Source of the DNA: Thiocapsa roseopersicina
Lineage (GTDB): Bacteria > Pseudomonadota > Gammaproteobacteria > Chromatiales > Chromatiaceae
Length of the DNA stretch: 43,688 bases
Assembly (NCBI RefSeq): GCF_900106925.1
Contig: NZ_FNNZ01000029.1
Coordinates: 1-43,688, forward strand
Reading direction: 5' to 3'
Within the stretch, counting starts at the first letter, position 1, and each line of letters opens with the position of its first letter. The notes beneath the pieces are model-generated. The model was given only the letters and a program-made list of their open reading frames with translations, searched no databases and was not told where the DNA came from. Shown in pieces: positions 16,265-26,000 of this stretch. A program made the translations under genes and the position numbers.

Positions 16265-17024
16265 TCGCGGCAACGCCCGCGGAGATGGCCTGCGGGCCGC
16301 CCTCGGCGTCGCGCGATCCTTGAAGATCTACTATCTGCATGGGCGTCGGTCGCGTATGGACGCCTTCTATCGCGCCTTTCTCGCCCCGCAAGATCTGGCC
16401 TTCGACATCGGCAGTCATGTCGGCGATCGCATCGGCTGCTTTCGGCGGATCGGCGCCCGTGTGCTGGCTGTGGAGCCGCAGCCGGTGTTGGTGAGAACAC
16501 TGCGCTGGCTCTACGGACGAGATCCGGCGGTCCGGATCGAGGCAACGGCGGTAGGGCGCGCGTCGGGTCGGGCGGATCTGCGCCTCAACCGCGCCAACCC
16601 GACGGTGAGCACGCTCTCGACCGGGTTCATCTCGGCGGCCCGGGAGGCCCCGGGCTGGGAAGGGCAGCATTGGGACGGTGCGGTCGAGGTCGCCTGCACC
16701 CGGTTGGACGATCTGATCGAGCGCCACGGCATGCCGCGCTTCATCAAGATCGATGTCGAGGGTTACGAGGCCGAGGTCCTCGGCGGTTTGACCCGGCCGG
16801 TCGATGCCTTGTCGTTCGAATTCACGACGATCCAGAAGGACGTCGCACGCAGCGCCTTGGCCGAGTGCTCGAGACTGGGCTATGTGCGATTCAACGCCGT
16901 TCTGGGCGAGTCCTATGTCTTTGTCCATGACGTCTGGGTCGACGCCGCCGCGATCGGCCGCTGGCTGGAAGCCTTGCCGCACACCGCCAACTCGGGAGAC
17001 ATTTATGCCCGGCGAGTCGATTAG
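16254..17024 (+). CDS. FkbM-family SAM-dependent methyltransferase
   Basis: The protein has about 256 residues. FDIGSHVGDRIGCFRRIG, VLAVEPQPVLVRTLRWLYG and FIKIDVEGYEAEVLGGL are the three hallmark blocks of FkbM methyltransferases, which methylate oxygens of sugars, lipids or secondary metabolites. The start is uncertain: GTG at 16254 gives an 11-base overlap with opgH, while GTG at 16209 is an alternative. The stop overlaps the next gene by 20 bases, so it is probably co-transcribed with both neighbours. Whether it serves glucan modification (with OpgH) or the downstream pathway is undecided. Confidence 0.8.
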   Translation: MSTDRGNARGDGLRAALGVARSLKIYYLHGRRSRMDAFYRAFLAPQDLAFDIGSHVGDRIGCFRRIGARVLAVEPQPVLVRTLRWLYGRDPAVRIEATAVGRASGRADLRLNRANPTVSTLSTGFISAAREAPGWEGQHWDGAVEVACTRLDDLIERHGMPRFIKIDVEGYEAEVLGGLTRPVDALSFEFTTIQKDVARSALAECSRLGYVRFNAVLGESYVFVHDVWVDAAAIGRWLEALPHTANSGDIYARRVD

Positions 17025-18039
17025 GAACGCGAGCCGATCGGCCCGGACGCCGTCGCAGCGAGAGGCCCCGACGTCCGCCCGCGCCTACTGGGTCACCGGC
17101 CCCCTGCAGGGCGAGCTGCGCGATGAGCCGCTTGCGCCGCCCGGCCCGGACGAGGCACTGGTGCGGACCCTCTACACGGGTATCAGCCGCGGGACCGAGG
17201 CACTCGTGTTGCGCGGCGAGGTCCCGCCGAGCGAATTCGCCGGGATGCGCGCACCCTTTCAGGTCGGCGACTTTCCTTGGCCGGTCAAATACGGCTATTG
17301 CAACGTCGGCCGGGTCGAGGACGGTCCGCCCGATTGGGTCGGGCAGTCGGTCTTCTGTCTCTATCCGCATCAGAGCGCCTATTGCGTCCCGATCGAGGCC
17401 CTGCATCGGATCCCGGACGCGGTCCCGCCGGGGCGTGCCGTCTTGGCGGCGAACCTCGAGACCGCCGTCAACGGTCTCTGGGATGCCGCACCCCGGATCG
17501 GCGATCGCATCGCCGTCGTCGGTGCCGGCTCGGTCGGCGTGCTCTGCGCCTGGTTGGCCGCGCGGATCCCGGGCTGCCGGGTCGAGCTGATCGACATCAA
17601 TCCGCGCCGCGCCGAGATCGCCGAGCGGCTCGGGGTGGATTTTGCCTTGCCCGCGGATGCGCGCGGCGATGCCGACCTCGTCATCCATGCCAGCGGCTCC
17701 TCGGCGGGCTTGGAGCAAGCGCTCGCGCTGGCCGGCTTCGAGGCGACCGTCCTGGAGCTGAGCTGGTACGGCACCAAGCCCGTCACCCTGCCGCTCGGCG
17801 CGGCCTTCCACCGGCGCCGTCTCACCCTGCGCTCCTCCCAGGTCGGCCAGGTCGCGACGGCACAGCGTGCGCGGTGGGACTATCGTCGGCGCCTCGGTCT
17901 TGCGTTGGCATTGCTCGTCGATCCGGCGCTGGATGGCTTGATCAGCGGCGAGGACGACTTCGATGATCTGCCCGCGGTACAGGCGCGTCTGGCCGAGGAT
18001 CCCGGCGATGCCCTGATGCATCGCATCCGGTATCGATGA
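17005..18039 (+). CDS. Medium-chain dehydrogenase/reductase lacking canonical zinc ligands
   Basis: The 344-residue MDR-superfamily protein has a Rossmann motif VVGAGSVG (171-178) and Asp197 after the second strand, which suggests NAD(H). At the position where zinc alcohol dehydrogenases have GICGTD it reads GISRGTE (Ser61). Where they have GHE it reads GYC (97-99). The catalytic zinc ligands are therefore missing, as in the BchC-like/threonine-dehydrogenase-like subgroup with SRGTE. ATG at 17005 is preceded by GGGAG. It overlaps the FkbM gene by 20 bases and lies 137 bases before the PTPS-like gene. It is probably an oxidoreductase in the pterin-like pathway described for this locus. Confidence 0.8.
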   Translation: MPGESIRNASRSARTPSQREAPTSARAYWVTGPLQGELRDEPLAPPGPDEALVRTLYTGISRGTEALVLRGEVPPSEFAGMRAPFQVGDFPWPVKYGYCNVGRVEDGPPDWVGQSVFCLYPHQSAYCVPIEALHRIPDAVPPGRAVLAANLETAVNGLWDAAPRIGDRIAVVGAGSVGVLCAWLAARIPGCRVELIDINPRRAEIAERLGVDFALPADARGDADLVIHASGSSAGLEQALALAGFEATVLELSWYGTKPVTLPLGAAFHRRRLTLRSSQVGQVATAQRARWDYRRRLGLALALLVDPALDGLISGEDDFDDLPAVQARLAEDPGDALMHRIRYR

Positions 18040-18176
18040 TCAAACGCTCAGGGTTTCGACCTCGAATCCGACCACGGTGCGTTTCTCGCTGTGGATCCCG
18101 CCTGCGGATCACTGCGCCGAAGAACGCCGTTTCGTTTATTCTTGCGGCGTGTACAAAAACCGGGACGGGAGACACC

Positions 18177-18593
18177 ATGTACAGCGTCTGTGTTCGCGAC
18201 CACATCATGATCGCGCATAGCTTTCGAGGGGAGGTCTTCGGACCGGCACAGCGGCTGCACGGGGCAACCTATGTCGTGGATGTGGAGTTCCGTCGTCCGG
18301 AGCTGGATGCGGACGGGCTGGTGGTGGACATCGGGCTCGCGAGCCAGGCACTGCGCGCGCTCTTGGCCGATCTGGACTATCGGAATCTGGACGAGGAGCC
18401 TGTCTTTCAGGGCCGCAATACCTCGACCGAATTTCTCGCGCGTGTCGTCTTCGATCGCATGGCCGAGCAGTTGAGCGCGGGCGCGCTCGGCGAGGGAGCA
18501 CGCGCGATCACGGCCCTGCGCGTGCAGTTGAGCGAGTCGCACGTTGCTTGGGCGGCCTACGCCTCCGATCTGCCGCAGCAACAGCACGCATGA
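18177..18593 (+). CDS. 6-pyruvoyl-tetrahydropterin synthase/QueD-like protein with altered active site
   Basis: The 138-residue T-fold protein matches the PTPS/QueD family along its length: IAHSF (His14), a [17 protein letters not shown] block, VVDIG (Asp51), NTSTEFLA (81-88) and an ESHVAWAAY end (Glu120). Compared with the canonical GKCxxLHGH and LDH motifs, the catalytic cysteine is Ala24, the third zinc histidine is Ala30 and the catalytic histidine is Tyr68. It should therefore not carry out standard PTPS or 6-carboxytetrahydropterin chemistry. Pterin or purine binding may be kept through Glu120. ATG 18177 follows GGGAG. The next gene starts within its stop codon (ATGA). Confidence 0.8.
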   Translation: MYSVCVRDHIMIAHSFRGEVFGPAQRLHGATYVVDVEFRRPELDADGLVVDIGLASQALRALLADLDYRNLDEEPVFQGRNTSTEFLARVVFDRMAEQLSAGALGEGARAITALRVQLSESHVAWAAYASDLPQQQHA

Positions 18594-19654
18594 AACACGC
18601 AGGCCCCATCTGGTTCCTGATCCCCGGTAACCTGACCACGCCGACCGGCGGTTATCGCTACGATCGCCGGATCATCGACGGTTTGATCGGCTCGGGTTGG
18701 CGAGTTCAGGCCGAGCGTCTCGACGACAGCTTTCCCGAGCCGACCGCGGATGCTCTTGCGGATGCCGACCGGCGCCTCGCAACCATTCCGGACGGCGACA
18801 CGGTGATCATCGACGGCCTGGCCTTTGGTCTGCTCGGGGATGTTGCCGCACTCCACGAACGTCGCCTGCGTTTGATCGCGCTCGTCCATCACCCCCTCGC
18901 CTTGGAGACGGGTCTGTTTGCCGCGCGGGCCGAAGCGCTGCGCATGAGCGAATCACGGGCGTTGGTGGCCGCCCGCCGAGTGGTGGTGACCAGCGCCGCC
19001 ACAGGGGATGTCCTGATCCGGGACTACGGGGTCCCGAAGGAGCGGATCAGCGTCGTCGAGCCCGGCACCGATCCGGCACCGCTCGCGGCAGGCTCGGAGG
19101 AATCCGTCCTGAACCTGCTCTGCGTGGCCGCCCCGACACCGCGCAAGGGTCACGACACCCTCTTGCGCGCACTTGCACCTTTGGTCGACCGGCCCTGGCG
19201 CCTGGACTGTGTCGGCAGCCTGACGCGTTGCACGCGCACTAGCATCGCCTTGCGGCGTCTCTCGGAACGCTTGGGGCTGTCCGAGCGCGTGAATTTCACG
19301 GGTACGGTCGACGAGCCTCGGCTCGAGGCTTTTTATCATCGGGCGGATCTGTTCGTCCTGCCGACCCGCTTCGAGGGCTACGGCATGGTCCTGGCCGAGG
19401 CATTGGCCCGCGGTCTGCCGATCGTCAGCACCAGAACCGGGCCGATCCCGAACCTGGTGCCTGCGGATGCGGGGCTCTTGGTGGAGCCCGACGACCAGCC
19501 GGCGCTCGAGGTCGCCTTGACACGGGTGCTGGACGACCCGGGGCTGCGCCGCAGTCTGGCCGCGGGTGCTCGGTCTGCGCGCGCTCGCCTGTGCGATTGG
19601 GATGCTGCAAGCGCAGAGTTCGGACGCGTCTTGGAAGGGTTGCACGATGGGTGA
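18590..19654 (+). CDS. GT4-family glycosyltransferase
   Basis: The 354-residue GT-B enzyme has an N-terminal domain starting [21 protein letters not shown] (acceptor side, with a GGY loop). The C-terminal donor domain has the EX7E motif in [27 protein letters not shown]. It transfers a sugar from a nucleotide-sugar donor; the acceptor is unknown. ATG 18590 overlaps the PTPS-like stop in ATGA, which argues for stoichiometric co-translation. The acceptor may thus be the product of the neighbouring pterin-like enzymes rather than a polysaccharide. Confidence 0.85.
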   Translation: MKHAGPIWFLIPGNLTTPTGGYRYDRRIIDGLIGSGWRVQAERLDDSFPEPTADALADADRRLATIPDGDTVIIDGLAFGLLGDVAALHERRLRLIALVHHPLALETGLFAARAEALRMSESRALVAARRVVVTSAATGDVLIRDYGVPKERISVVEPGTDPAPLAAGSEESVLNLLCVAAPTPRKGHDTLLRALAPLVDRPWRLDCVGSLTRCTRTSIALRRLSERLGLSERVNFTGTVDEPRLEAFYHRADLFVLPTRFEGYGMVLAEALARGLPIVSTRTGPIPNLVPADAGLLVEPDDQPALEVALTRVLDDPGLRRSLAAGARSARARLCDWDAASAEFGRVLEGLHDG

Positions 19655-20540
19655 TTTCGACGCCGACTGGTTGCGACTTCGCGCGCCCGCGGACAGCCGT
19701 GCACGAGCCGCAGATCTGCCGCTCTTGTTGCGTCCGCACCTTCCGAAAGGGCAGATGCTTCGTGTCCTGGACCTGGGGTGCGGAACCGGTTCCAACCTGC
19801 GTGCGCTGGCGTCGGCCTTGGGCGGCGAGCAGGCATGGCTTTGTCTGGATGCGGATACCGACCTCTTGGATCGAGTGGCGGGCGAGACCCAAGCCTGGGC
19901 GCAGGCATCGGGTTTTGATTGGGACGCGTCGAATCAACGGGTCACGGCGGCCGAGCCTCATCTAACCTACACTCCTCATTTGACCTGCACTCTGGCGACC
20001 CGTCGCTTCGACCTCGCGCGCGACCTGGCCGAGCTTCCGCTCGAAGGCATCGGGTTGGTCACGGCCTCTGCGCTGCTCGACCTGGTATCGGAGTCCTGGC
20101 TTGCAGGGTTGGTCTCGCAGTGCGCGAAGGTTCGCGCGCCGATCCTGACGGCCTTGACCTACGACGGGCGTGTCGCCTTCGAGCCCGCCTTGAGCCTCGA
20201 TCGCGAGGTGATCGAGGCCGTGAATCGCCACCAGGGTCGCGACAAGGGATTCGGCCCCGCGCTGGGACCGAGCGCGAACGGTCGCTTGGCGATCCTGGCG
20301 GCTGCTCAGGGTTATTGGATCGAGGTGCGCATGAGCGACTGGCGGATCCGACGCTCGGAGCGGGAGCTGCAGGCGGCCCTGATCCGCGGCTGGTCCGGGG
20401 CAGCCCGCGAAGAGGCGCCCGCATCGGATCAGGCGGAGATCGCGCACTGGGAGGCGGTTAGGCTTGCCGCCGTGGAGCGTGGTTGCTCCCGAATCATCGT
20501 CGGTCATCGCGATCTTCTCGCCATCCCGCGGCGGGCTTAA
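19647..20540 (+). CDS. Class I SAM-dependent methyltransferase
   Basis: The 297-residue protein has motif I RVLDLGCGTGSNLRALA (39-55), an acidic residue after strand 2 (CLDADTDLL) and the motif IV region GLVTASALLDLVSESWL. The rest of the substrate pocket is not recognisable. ATG 19647 lies inside the last codons of the glycosyltransferase gene (8-base overlap). It is the last gene of this strand's cluster, and its stop lies within a bidirectional terminator. A role as methyltransferase or other SAM enzyme on the cluster product is inferred. Confidence 0.75.
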   Translation: MGDFDADWLRLRAPADSRARAADLPLLLRPHLPKGQMLRVLDLGCGTGSNLRALASALGGEQAWLCLDADTDLLDRVAGETQAWAQASGFDWDASNQRVTAAEPHLTYTPHLTCTLATRRFDLARDLAELPLEGIGLVTASALLDLVSESWLAGLVSQCAKVRAPILTALTYDGRVAFEPALSLDREVIEAVNRHQGRDKGFGPALGPSANGRLAILAAAQGYWIEVRMSDWRIRRSERELQAALIRGWSGAAREEAPASDQAEIAHWEAVRLAAVERGCSRIIVGHRDLLAIPRRA

Positions 20541-20583
20541 ACCGCGCCCGGCGTGGTATGCGATTCGCTCTGGACGCGGTTTA
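20538..20583. terminator. Bidirectional stem-loop between convergent genes
   Basis: TAAACCGCG (20538-20546) is the exact reverse complement of CGCGGTTTA (20575-20583). The stem includes both stop codons of the converging methyltransferase and RibD-like genes. Runs of A and T at the base let it act in both directions. Confidence 0.6.
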
Positions 20584-21660
20584 GCGGATGCGGGAAAGCT
20601 CCGCTCGGCTGAGCACGGCCTGGGTGACCGTGTCTTCGTTGATCGTATTTTGGGGGATCGCATCGGCGGAAGGCTCGGGCACTCCCGCGCCCAGCTCGAA
20701 GTCATAGAGCACATCCTCGCCCATCCGGAAGATGCGCGTCGCCGGGCGCAATGCATCCGCCAAGCGCTCGGTCGGCGGCAGTCGCACACCCGGCCGGCCG
20801 CTGCCGATCACGAGCGGGGCGACCGCGATCTGCAGGCGCGACAGTCGTCCGGCCTGAAGGAACCGCGAGACCGTGGTCCCGCCGCCTTCGACGAAGATCC
20901 TGAGCAGACCCCGCTCGGCGAGGGTGCCCAGGAGCGCGCCCAGATCGAGTCCGTCGGACACGGCCGGCAGCCCGATCAGCTCGGCCTGCCCGTGGTGCTG
21001 CTCGCCGGGCTTGATGCGGGCGCGATCGCAACAAAGCAGTGTCGCGGACGCGCCGTCGTTGAACAGATGGCGCTCGGGGGAAAGACGTCGGCGCGGGTCC
21101 AAGACCACCCGCACCGCATTCGGTCCGAGGACCAGCCGAGTGGTCAGGCGTGGATCATCCGCGGCGACCGTCTCGGCCCCGACCAGCACGGCATCGCTCA
21201 GCGCACGCATCCGGTGCAGGTGCCGAATGTTGGCCTCGCCGGTGACGAAGCGGGCATCCCCGTTGGCCGTGGCGATGTAGCCGTCGATGCTCTGACCGAG
21301 ATGGGCGATGACCTCAACGGAACCCGGATGCGGGCGGCACAAGGGCAGGTAAAGATCGAAGAGTGCGCGCGCCGGATCCTCGCGATGGCAATCCTCGGCG
21401 TGATCCCCTGCTCGGTTTCCGGGGCGCCAGCCCGCGTGCGGCAGCCAGAGCAGGTCTGCTTGCGAGCGATGCGCCGGATCGACCGGCGACACCCGTCCGT
21501 CGGGGTCGGCACGCAGGGCGAGCGGATGGTCGAGTGACCAGGACGCATTGCGCGCCAGTCGTGCGGCACTCAGAATCAGCGACCAGGCGCGAGCGGCGTC
21601 GGTGTCATGGCGACGCGGCGGGTCGGATCGCTCGCGCTGAGTGATCTTGGGTCGGATCAT
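20581..21660 (-). CDS. RibD C-terminal-domain reductase family protein
   Basis: The 359-residue protein has a RibD_C (dihydrofolate-reductase-like) domain from about residue 115: VIAHLGQSIDGYIAT, a VLVGAETVAADDPRLTTRL block, and FVEGGGTTVSRFLQAGRL near 255-272. These match NADPH-dependent reductases acting on ribosylaminopyrimidines. The zinc deaminase domain of true RibD is absent. Instead there are about 110 unrecognised residues, so it is not the housekeeping riboflavin enzyme. ATG 21660 has AGGAGAGG upstream. It converges on the pterin-like cluster and may act on a related pyrimidine or pterin. Confidence 0.8.
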   Translation of the reverse strand: MIRPKITQRERSDPPRRHDTDAARAWSLILSAARLARNASWSLDHPLALRADPDGRVSPVDPAHRSQADLLWLPHAGWRPGNRAGDHAEDCHREDPARALFDLYLPLCRPHPGSVEVIAHLGQSIDGYIATANGDARFVTGEANIRHLHRMRALSDAVLVGAETVAADDPRLTTRLVLGPNAVRVVLDPRRRLSPERHLFNDGASATLLCCDRARIKPGEQHHGQAELIGLPAVSDGLDLGALLGTLAERGLLRIFVEGGGTTVSRFLQAGRLSRLQIAVAPLVIGSGRPGVRLPPTERLADALRPATRIFRMGEDVLYDFELGAGVPEPSADAIPQNTINEDTVTQAVLSRAELSRIR

Positions 21661-21802
21661 CGGCGGCCTCTCCTGGTTGAGTTGATCCCGGCACAACGCG
21701 CATATGGCGCTGTGCGCCGGGAAATCGAGCCGAGCGAATCGGTCTTCGCCATCGACGCGCCCTCGGTGAAACGGCCAAAAACCACGGAACGAGGAGATCG
21801 CC

Positions 21803-23071
21803 TTGAGATTTCTGCATGCCGCCGATGTGCATCTCGACAGCCCGCTGCGCGGACTGGAACGCTACGAGGGCGCACCGGTCGAGGAGATCCGCGGGGCGAC
21901 CCGCCGGGCCTTCGAGAATCTGGTCGCACTGGCGATCGAGGAGTCGGTCGACTTCGTCCTGCTGGCCGGCGACATCTACGACGGGGATTGGCGCGACTAC
22001 AACACCGGACTCTTCTTCTCGGGCCAGATGGGTCGACTCAACGATCACGGGATCCCGGTCTTCCTGATCGCCGGCAACCACGACGCCGCGAGCCAAATCA
22101 CCAAGGCGCTGCGCCCGCCGCCGAACCTTTCGGTCTTCGCCACGCGCGCACCCGAGACCCGGATCCTCGAGCACCTCGGCGTGGCCATTCACGGTCAAGG
22201 GTTTCCGAGCCGCGCGGTGACGGACGACCTGAGCCGGTCCTATCCGCAAGGCGATCCCGCACTCTTCAACATCGGGTTGCTCCACACCTCGCTCGACGGG
22301 CGACCCGGTCATGAGCCCTACGCGCCCTGCACTTTGGACGGTCTGAGAGCGAAAGGGTACCAGTATTGGGCGCTCGGGCATGTCCACCAGCGCGAGCTGC
22401 TCGCCCGGGATCCCTACGTCCTCTTTCCCGGGAACATCCAGGGCCGCCATATCCGCGAGACCGGCCCGAAAGGCTGCTCCCTGGTGCGGGTCGAAGATGG
22501 ACAGGCGGTCGAGGTCGAGTCGCGGGCCTTGGACGTGGTGCGCTGGGCGACGTGTCGGGTCGAGGTGAGCGAGGCGCGGACCCTGGATCAGATCCTCCCG
22601 CTGGTCGAGCAGTCACTCGCGGAGGCGACCGAGACGGCCGAGGGCCGCCCGCTCGCCGTGCGTGTGCAGCTGGTCGGACGCAGCCCGATCCATTCGCGGC
22701 TCCACGCCGAGCATGAGCGTGTGACGAACGAGTGTCGTGCCTTGATCTCCTCGACAGGCTTGGCGGACGTCTGGATCGAGAAGCTGGTCGTGCAGACGCA
22801 TCCGTCGGCGCCGGTCTCGGACCCAGCCCCTGCGCAGGTCCGCGAGGATGCCTTCGGCGGCCTGTTGCGCACCCTGCACGATCTGGAGCTCGACGGCGAG
22901 AGTCTCTCCGCGCTGAGCGGGGAGGTCGAGGCGCTCGCGCTCAAGCTGCCGCCCGCCTTGCGGGCCGGCGACGATGCGTTCGACCCGACCCGACCCGATT
23001 ATCTGCTCGGTTGTCTCGAAGACGTGAAGGCGCTTCTGGTGGACCGACTCCGCGGGCAGGGCACGCAATGA
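21803..23071 (+). CDS. yhaO: YhaO-type metallophosphoesterase (Mre11/SbcD-like nuclease)
   Basis: The 422-residue protein has all phosphodiesterase motifs of Mre11-type nucleases: Asp8-x-His10 (HAADVHLDSP), Asp57 (AGDIYDG), Asn92-His93-Asp94 (AGNHDA), His161 (LLHTS) and His193-x-His195 (LGHVHQR). A capping region and a C-terminal domain that would dock the ATPase follow. The start is TTG at 21803, with GAGGAG nine bases upstream. It overlaps the ATPase gene by four bases (ATGA), as for sbcD-sbcC pairs. It probably trims DNA ends in repair or destroys abnormal DNA. Confidence 0.88.
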   Translation: MRFLHAADVHLDSPLRGLERYEGAPVEEIRGATRRAFENLVALAIEESVDFVLLAGDIYDGDWRDYNTGLFFSGQMGRLNDHGIPVFLIAGNHDAASQITKALRPPPNLSVFATRAPETRILEHLGVAIHGQGFPSRAVTDDLSRSYPQGDPALFNIGLLHTSLDGRPGHEPYAPCTLDGLRAKGYQYWALGHVHQRELLARDPYVLFPGNIQGRHIRETGPKGCSLVRVEDGQAVEVESRALDVVRWATCRVEVSEARTLDQILPLVEQSLAEATETAEGRPLAVRVQLVGRSPIHSRLHAEHERVTNECRALISSTGLADVWIEKLVVQTHPSAPVSDPAPAQVREDAFGGLLRTLHDLELDGESLSALSGEVEALALKLPPALRAGDDAFDPTRPDYLLGCLEDVKALLVDRLRGQGTQ

Positions 23072-26000
23072 AGATCCTGGAGCTGGACCTGCGCGCCTTC
23101 GGTCCATTCACGGATCGCCGGCTCGATTTGAGCGCCGGCCGCGAGGGCCTGCACCTGGTCTTCGGACCGAACGAGGCAGGGAAGAGCTCGGCCCTGCGGG
23201 CCCTGCGCGCCTTGCTCTTCGGAATTGCGGAGCGCACCCGCGACGATTTTCGGCACGGCAAGCAGGAGCTGCGGCTCGGTGGACGCCTGCGCAGCCGACT
23301 GGGCGAGGAGCTGGAATTTGTCCGACGCAAGGGACGCAAGAGCACCCTGCTCGATGTCGAGGGCAAGGCGATCGGCGAGGACGCATTGGCGCCCTTTCTC
23401 GGCGAGGTGGACGACGGCCTGTTTGAGCGTCTCTTCGGGATCGATTACGAGGGTCTGATCGACGGCGGTCAAGCCTTGCTCGAAGAGCGGGGGAGGGAGG
23501 CCGAGGCCCTGTTCGGGACGGCCCTCGGTGCGACGGCGATCCACCGGGTTCTGGACCGGCTCGACCAAGAGGCCAACGGGCTGTTTCTGCCGCGCGCCTC
23601 CAAGCCGAAGATCAATGCACTGATCGGGGACCTTGGCGAGACCGAGCGTCGCCTGCGCGAGGCAAGCCTGTCGGTCCGTCAGTGGGAGCAGGCCCGCGAG
23701 TCGCTCGATCGGACGGTCCGCGAGCTGGCCTCGATGGATCGCGAGATCGAGCGGATGACGCTCGAGCGCAACCGACTCGAGCGCATCCGGCGTACGCTTC
23801 CGGAGCTGGTGCGCATGGCGCGGGTGCAGGCGCAATTGGACGGGATCGGCGAGGTGCCGGCGCTGGCCGAGGACTTCGCGGCGCGACGCGAAGAGGCCCT
23901 CGCGAAACAGACCCGGGCCGGCGAGGCGCGCGCGAATGCGCAACATCGCCTCGAAGGGCTGCGCGAGAGCATTCGCGACCTGGGCAAGGATGTTTCGGAT
24001 GACCTTCTGCGCGAGTCAGAGTCGATCGACGATCTTCGGGAACGTCTCGGCAGTTATCGCAAGGCCGCGCGCGATCGCGCCGACCTCATGGCCGAGCAGG
24101 CCCGGCGCGAGGCCGAGGCCGTCGCCTTGCTGCGACAGGTGCGGCCTGACCTGACCCCCGATCAGATGCCTGCCGATGTCGCCCGTCTGGCGCCGCTCCT
24201 GGCACGGCGTCGGCGCGCGACGGATCTCGGTACCCGACAGGCAGCCCTGAGCGAGGCGGTGACCAAGACCCGCGCCGATCTTGCCGAGACGCAAGCGCGC
24301 CTCGAGCGGCGGACCGCAGCGCTGGCCGAGCTGCCCCCGACGGTCGTCTCGCCCGATCTGCAGGCGGCGCTGGATGCCGCGCGTCGAGCCGGAGACCTGG
24401 ATCAAACGATCGTCGAGGAGCGACTCGGGCTGACCGCGCAACTGAAGGCCTGCGAGCAGGATCTGGGCGCGCTCGGTCTCTGGTCGGGCGGGTTGGCCGA
24501 CCTCCTCGCCGCACCGCTGCCGGACGAGGAGAGCCTGCGACGCTTCGCGGACGAGACGCGCGGATTGCAGGAGCAACGGCAGGTCCTGGCCGCGAAGCGC
24601 TCCGAGGCGATGGCCGAACGATGGCGCTGCGAAGAGGCCCTGCGGGTCTTGGAGCTGAGCGGCTCGGTGCCCTCCGAGGATGACCTGACGCAGACCCGCG
24701 CGCATCGGGATTTCGGTTGGCAGCTGGTGAAGCGGACCTGGCTCGACGGCGCTGACGTGAGCGCGGACGTCGCGCAGTACAGTGCGCAAGCCCCGCTTGC
24801 GGATGCCTTCGAAGGGGCCGTCACCGGGGCCGACGAGGTCGCCGATCGCCTGCGCCGCGAGGCGCAGCGCGTCCATGAGCGCGCGATGACCCAAGCGCGA
24901 TCGGAGGCTTCGCGGCATGAGCACGACGAGGCGGAGCGTGCGCTGGCCGATCTGGAGCTGCATGCGGGCCGGTCGCAGCTGGCCTGGGGTGCCCTCTGGT
25001 CGGGCTGCGGCCTGACCCCGCTGTCGCCGCCCGAGATGCTGCCCTGGCTCGCCCGAGCCGCACGGCTTCGCGACCGGATTCGACAGACCGATGAGCTGCG
25101 CGACCGGATCGAGGCCCGCGAGGCGCTCCGCGACGCGCACCGTGCGGCCCTGCTGAGCGTCTTGAGTGCCCCGGGCAGCACGGCCGACCGCGCATCGACG
25201 GCGATCGACGCGCAGGATCTCGGCGGGCTCATCCGCTTGGCGGAGGGTCGGCAACGCGCTGCCGAGGAGGGCGCCCGCGCCCGTCTTGCACTGGAGCATG
25301 ATGTTGCGGAGCTCCAAGAGCGGGTCCGACGGCTGGGGCGGGCGCTCTCCGACGCCGAGACCGCGCGCGCGCAGTGGCAGGCGGACTGGACGGTCCTCAT
25401 GACCGAGCTGGGACTCGCGCCGGATGCCACGCCGGGCGAGGTCTCGGACGATCTTCAGGCGATCGCGGACGCGGTGGCGAAGGTCGAGGCAGGCGCGGTC
25501 TTGGGGGCACGCATCGCGGGCATCGATCGGGATGCTGTGGCTTTTCTCGGGCAAACGCGCGACCTCTTCGGTCGGCTGGCCGTCGATCTGCTGGATCGGC
25601 CGGTCGAGGAGGCAATCTTGACCCTGCATGCGCGTCTCGGCGAGCAACGGGCGCTCGGGACACGTCTCGAAGAACTGCGTACTCAGGCGGGCCGAGCCGA
25701 GGAGGAGGTGCGCGAGGCCGAGACCGCGATCGCGGTGGCCGAGCGCGTTCTCGCGGAGCTCTGTCGCCAAGCCGCGTGCGAGGCCCCGGAGCAATTGCCC
25801 CTGATCGAGGAGCGCGTGCGCGAGCGGCGGCGACTCGCCGCCGAGCTGACGGCAATCGAGCGCGCACTCATTCAGGCCGGCGACGGTCTGGGGATCGATG
25901 CACTCGCACGGGAGGCGGACGCCGTCGATCAGGAACGGGTCGTCACGCGGCTCGCCGAGATCGACGCGTGCCTCGAGCAGGAGCTGCGCCCCGCGCACCG

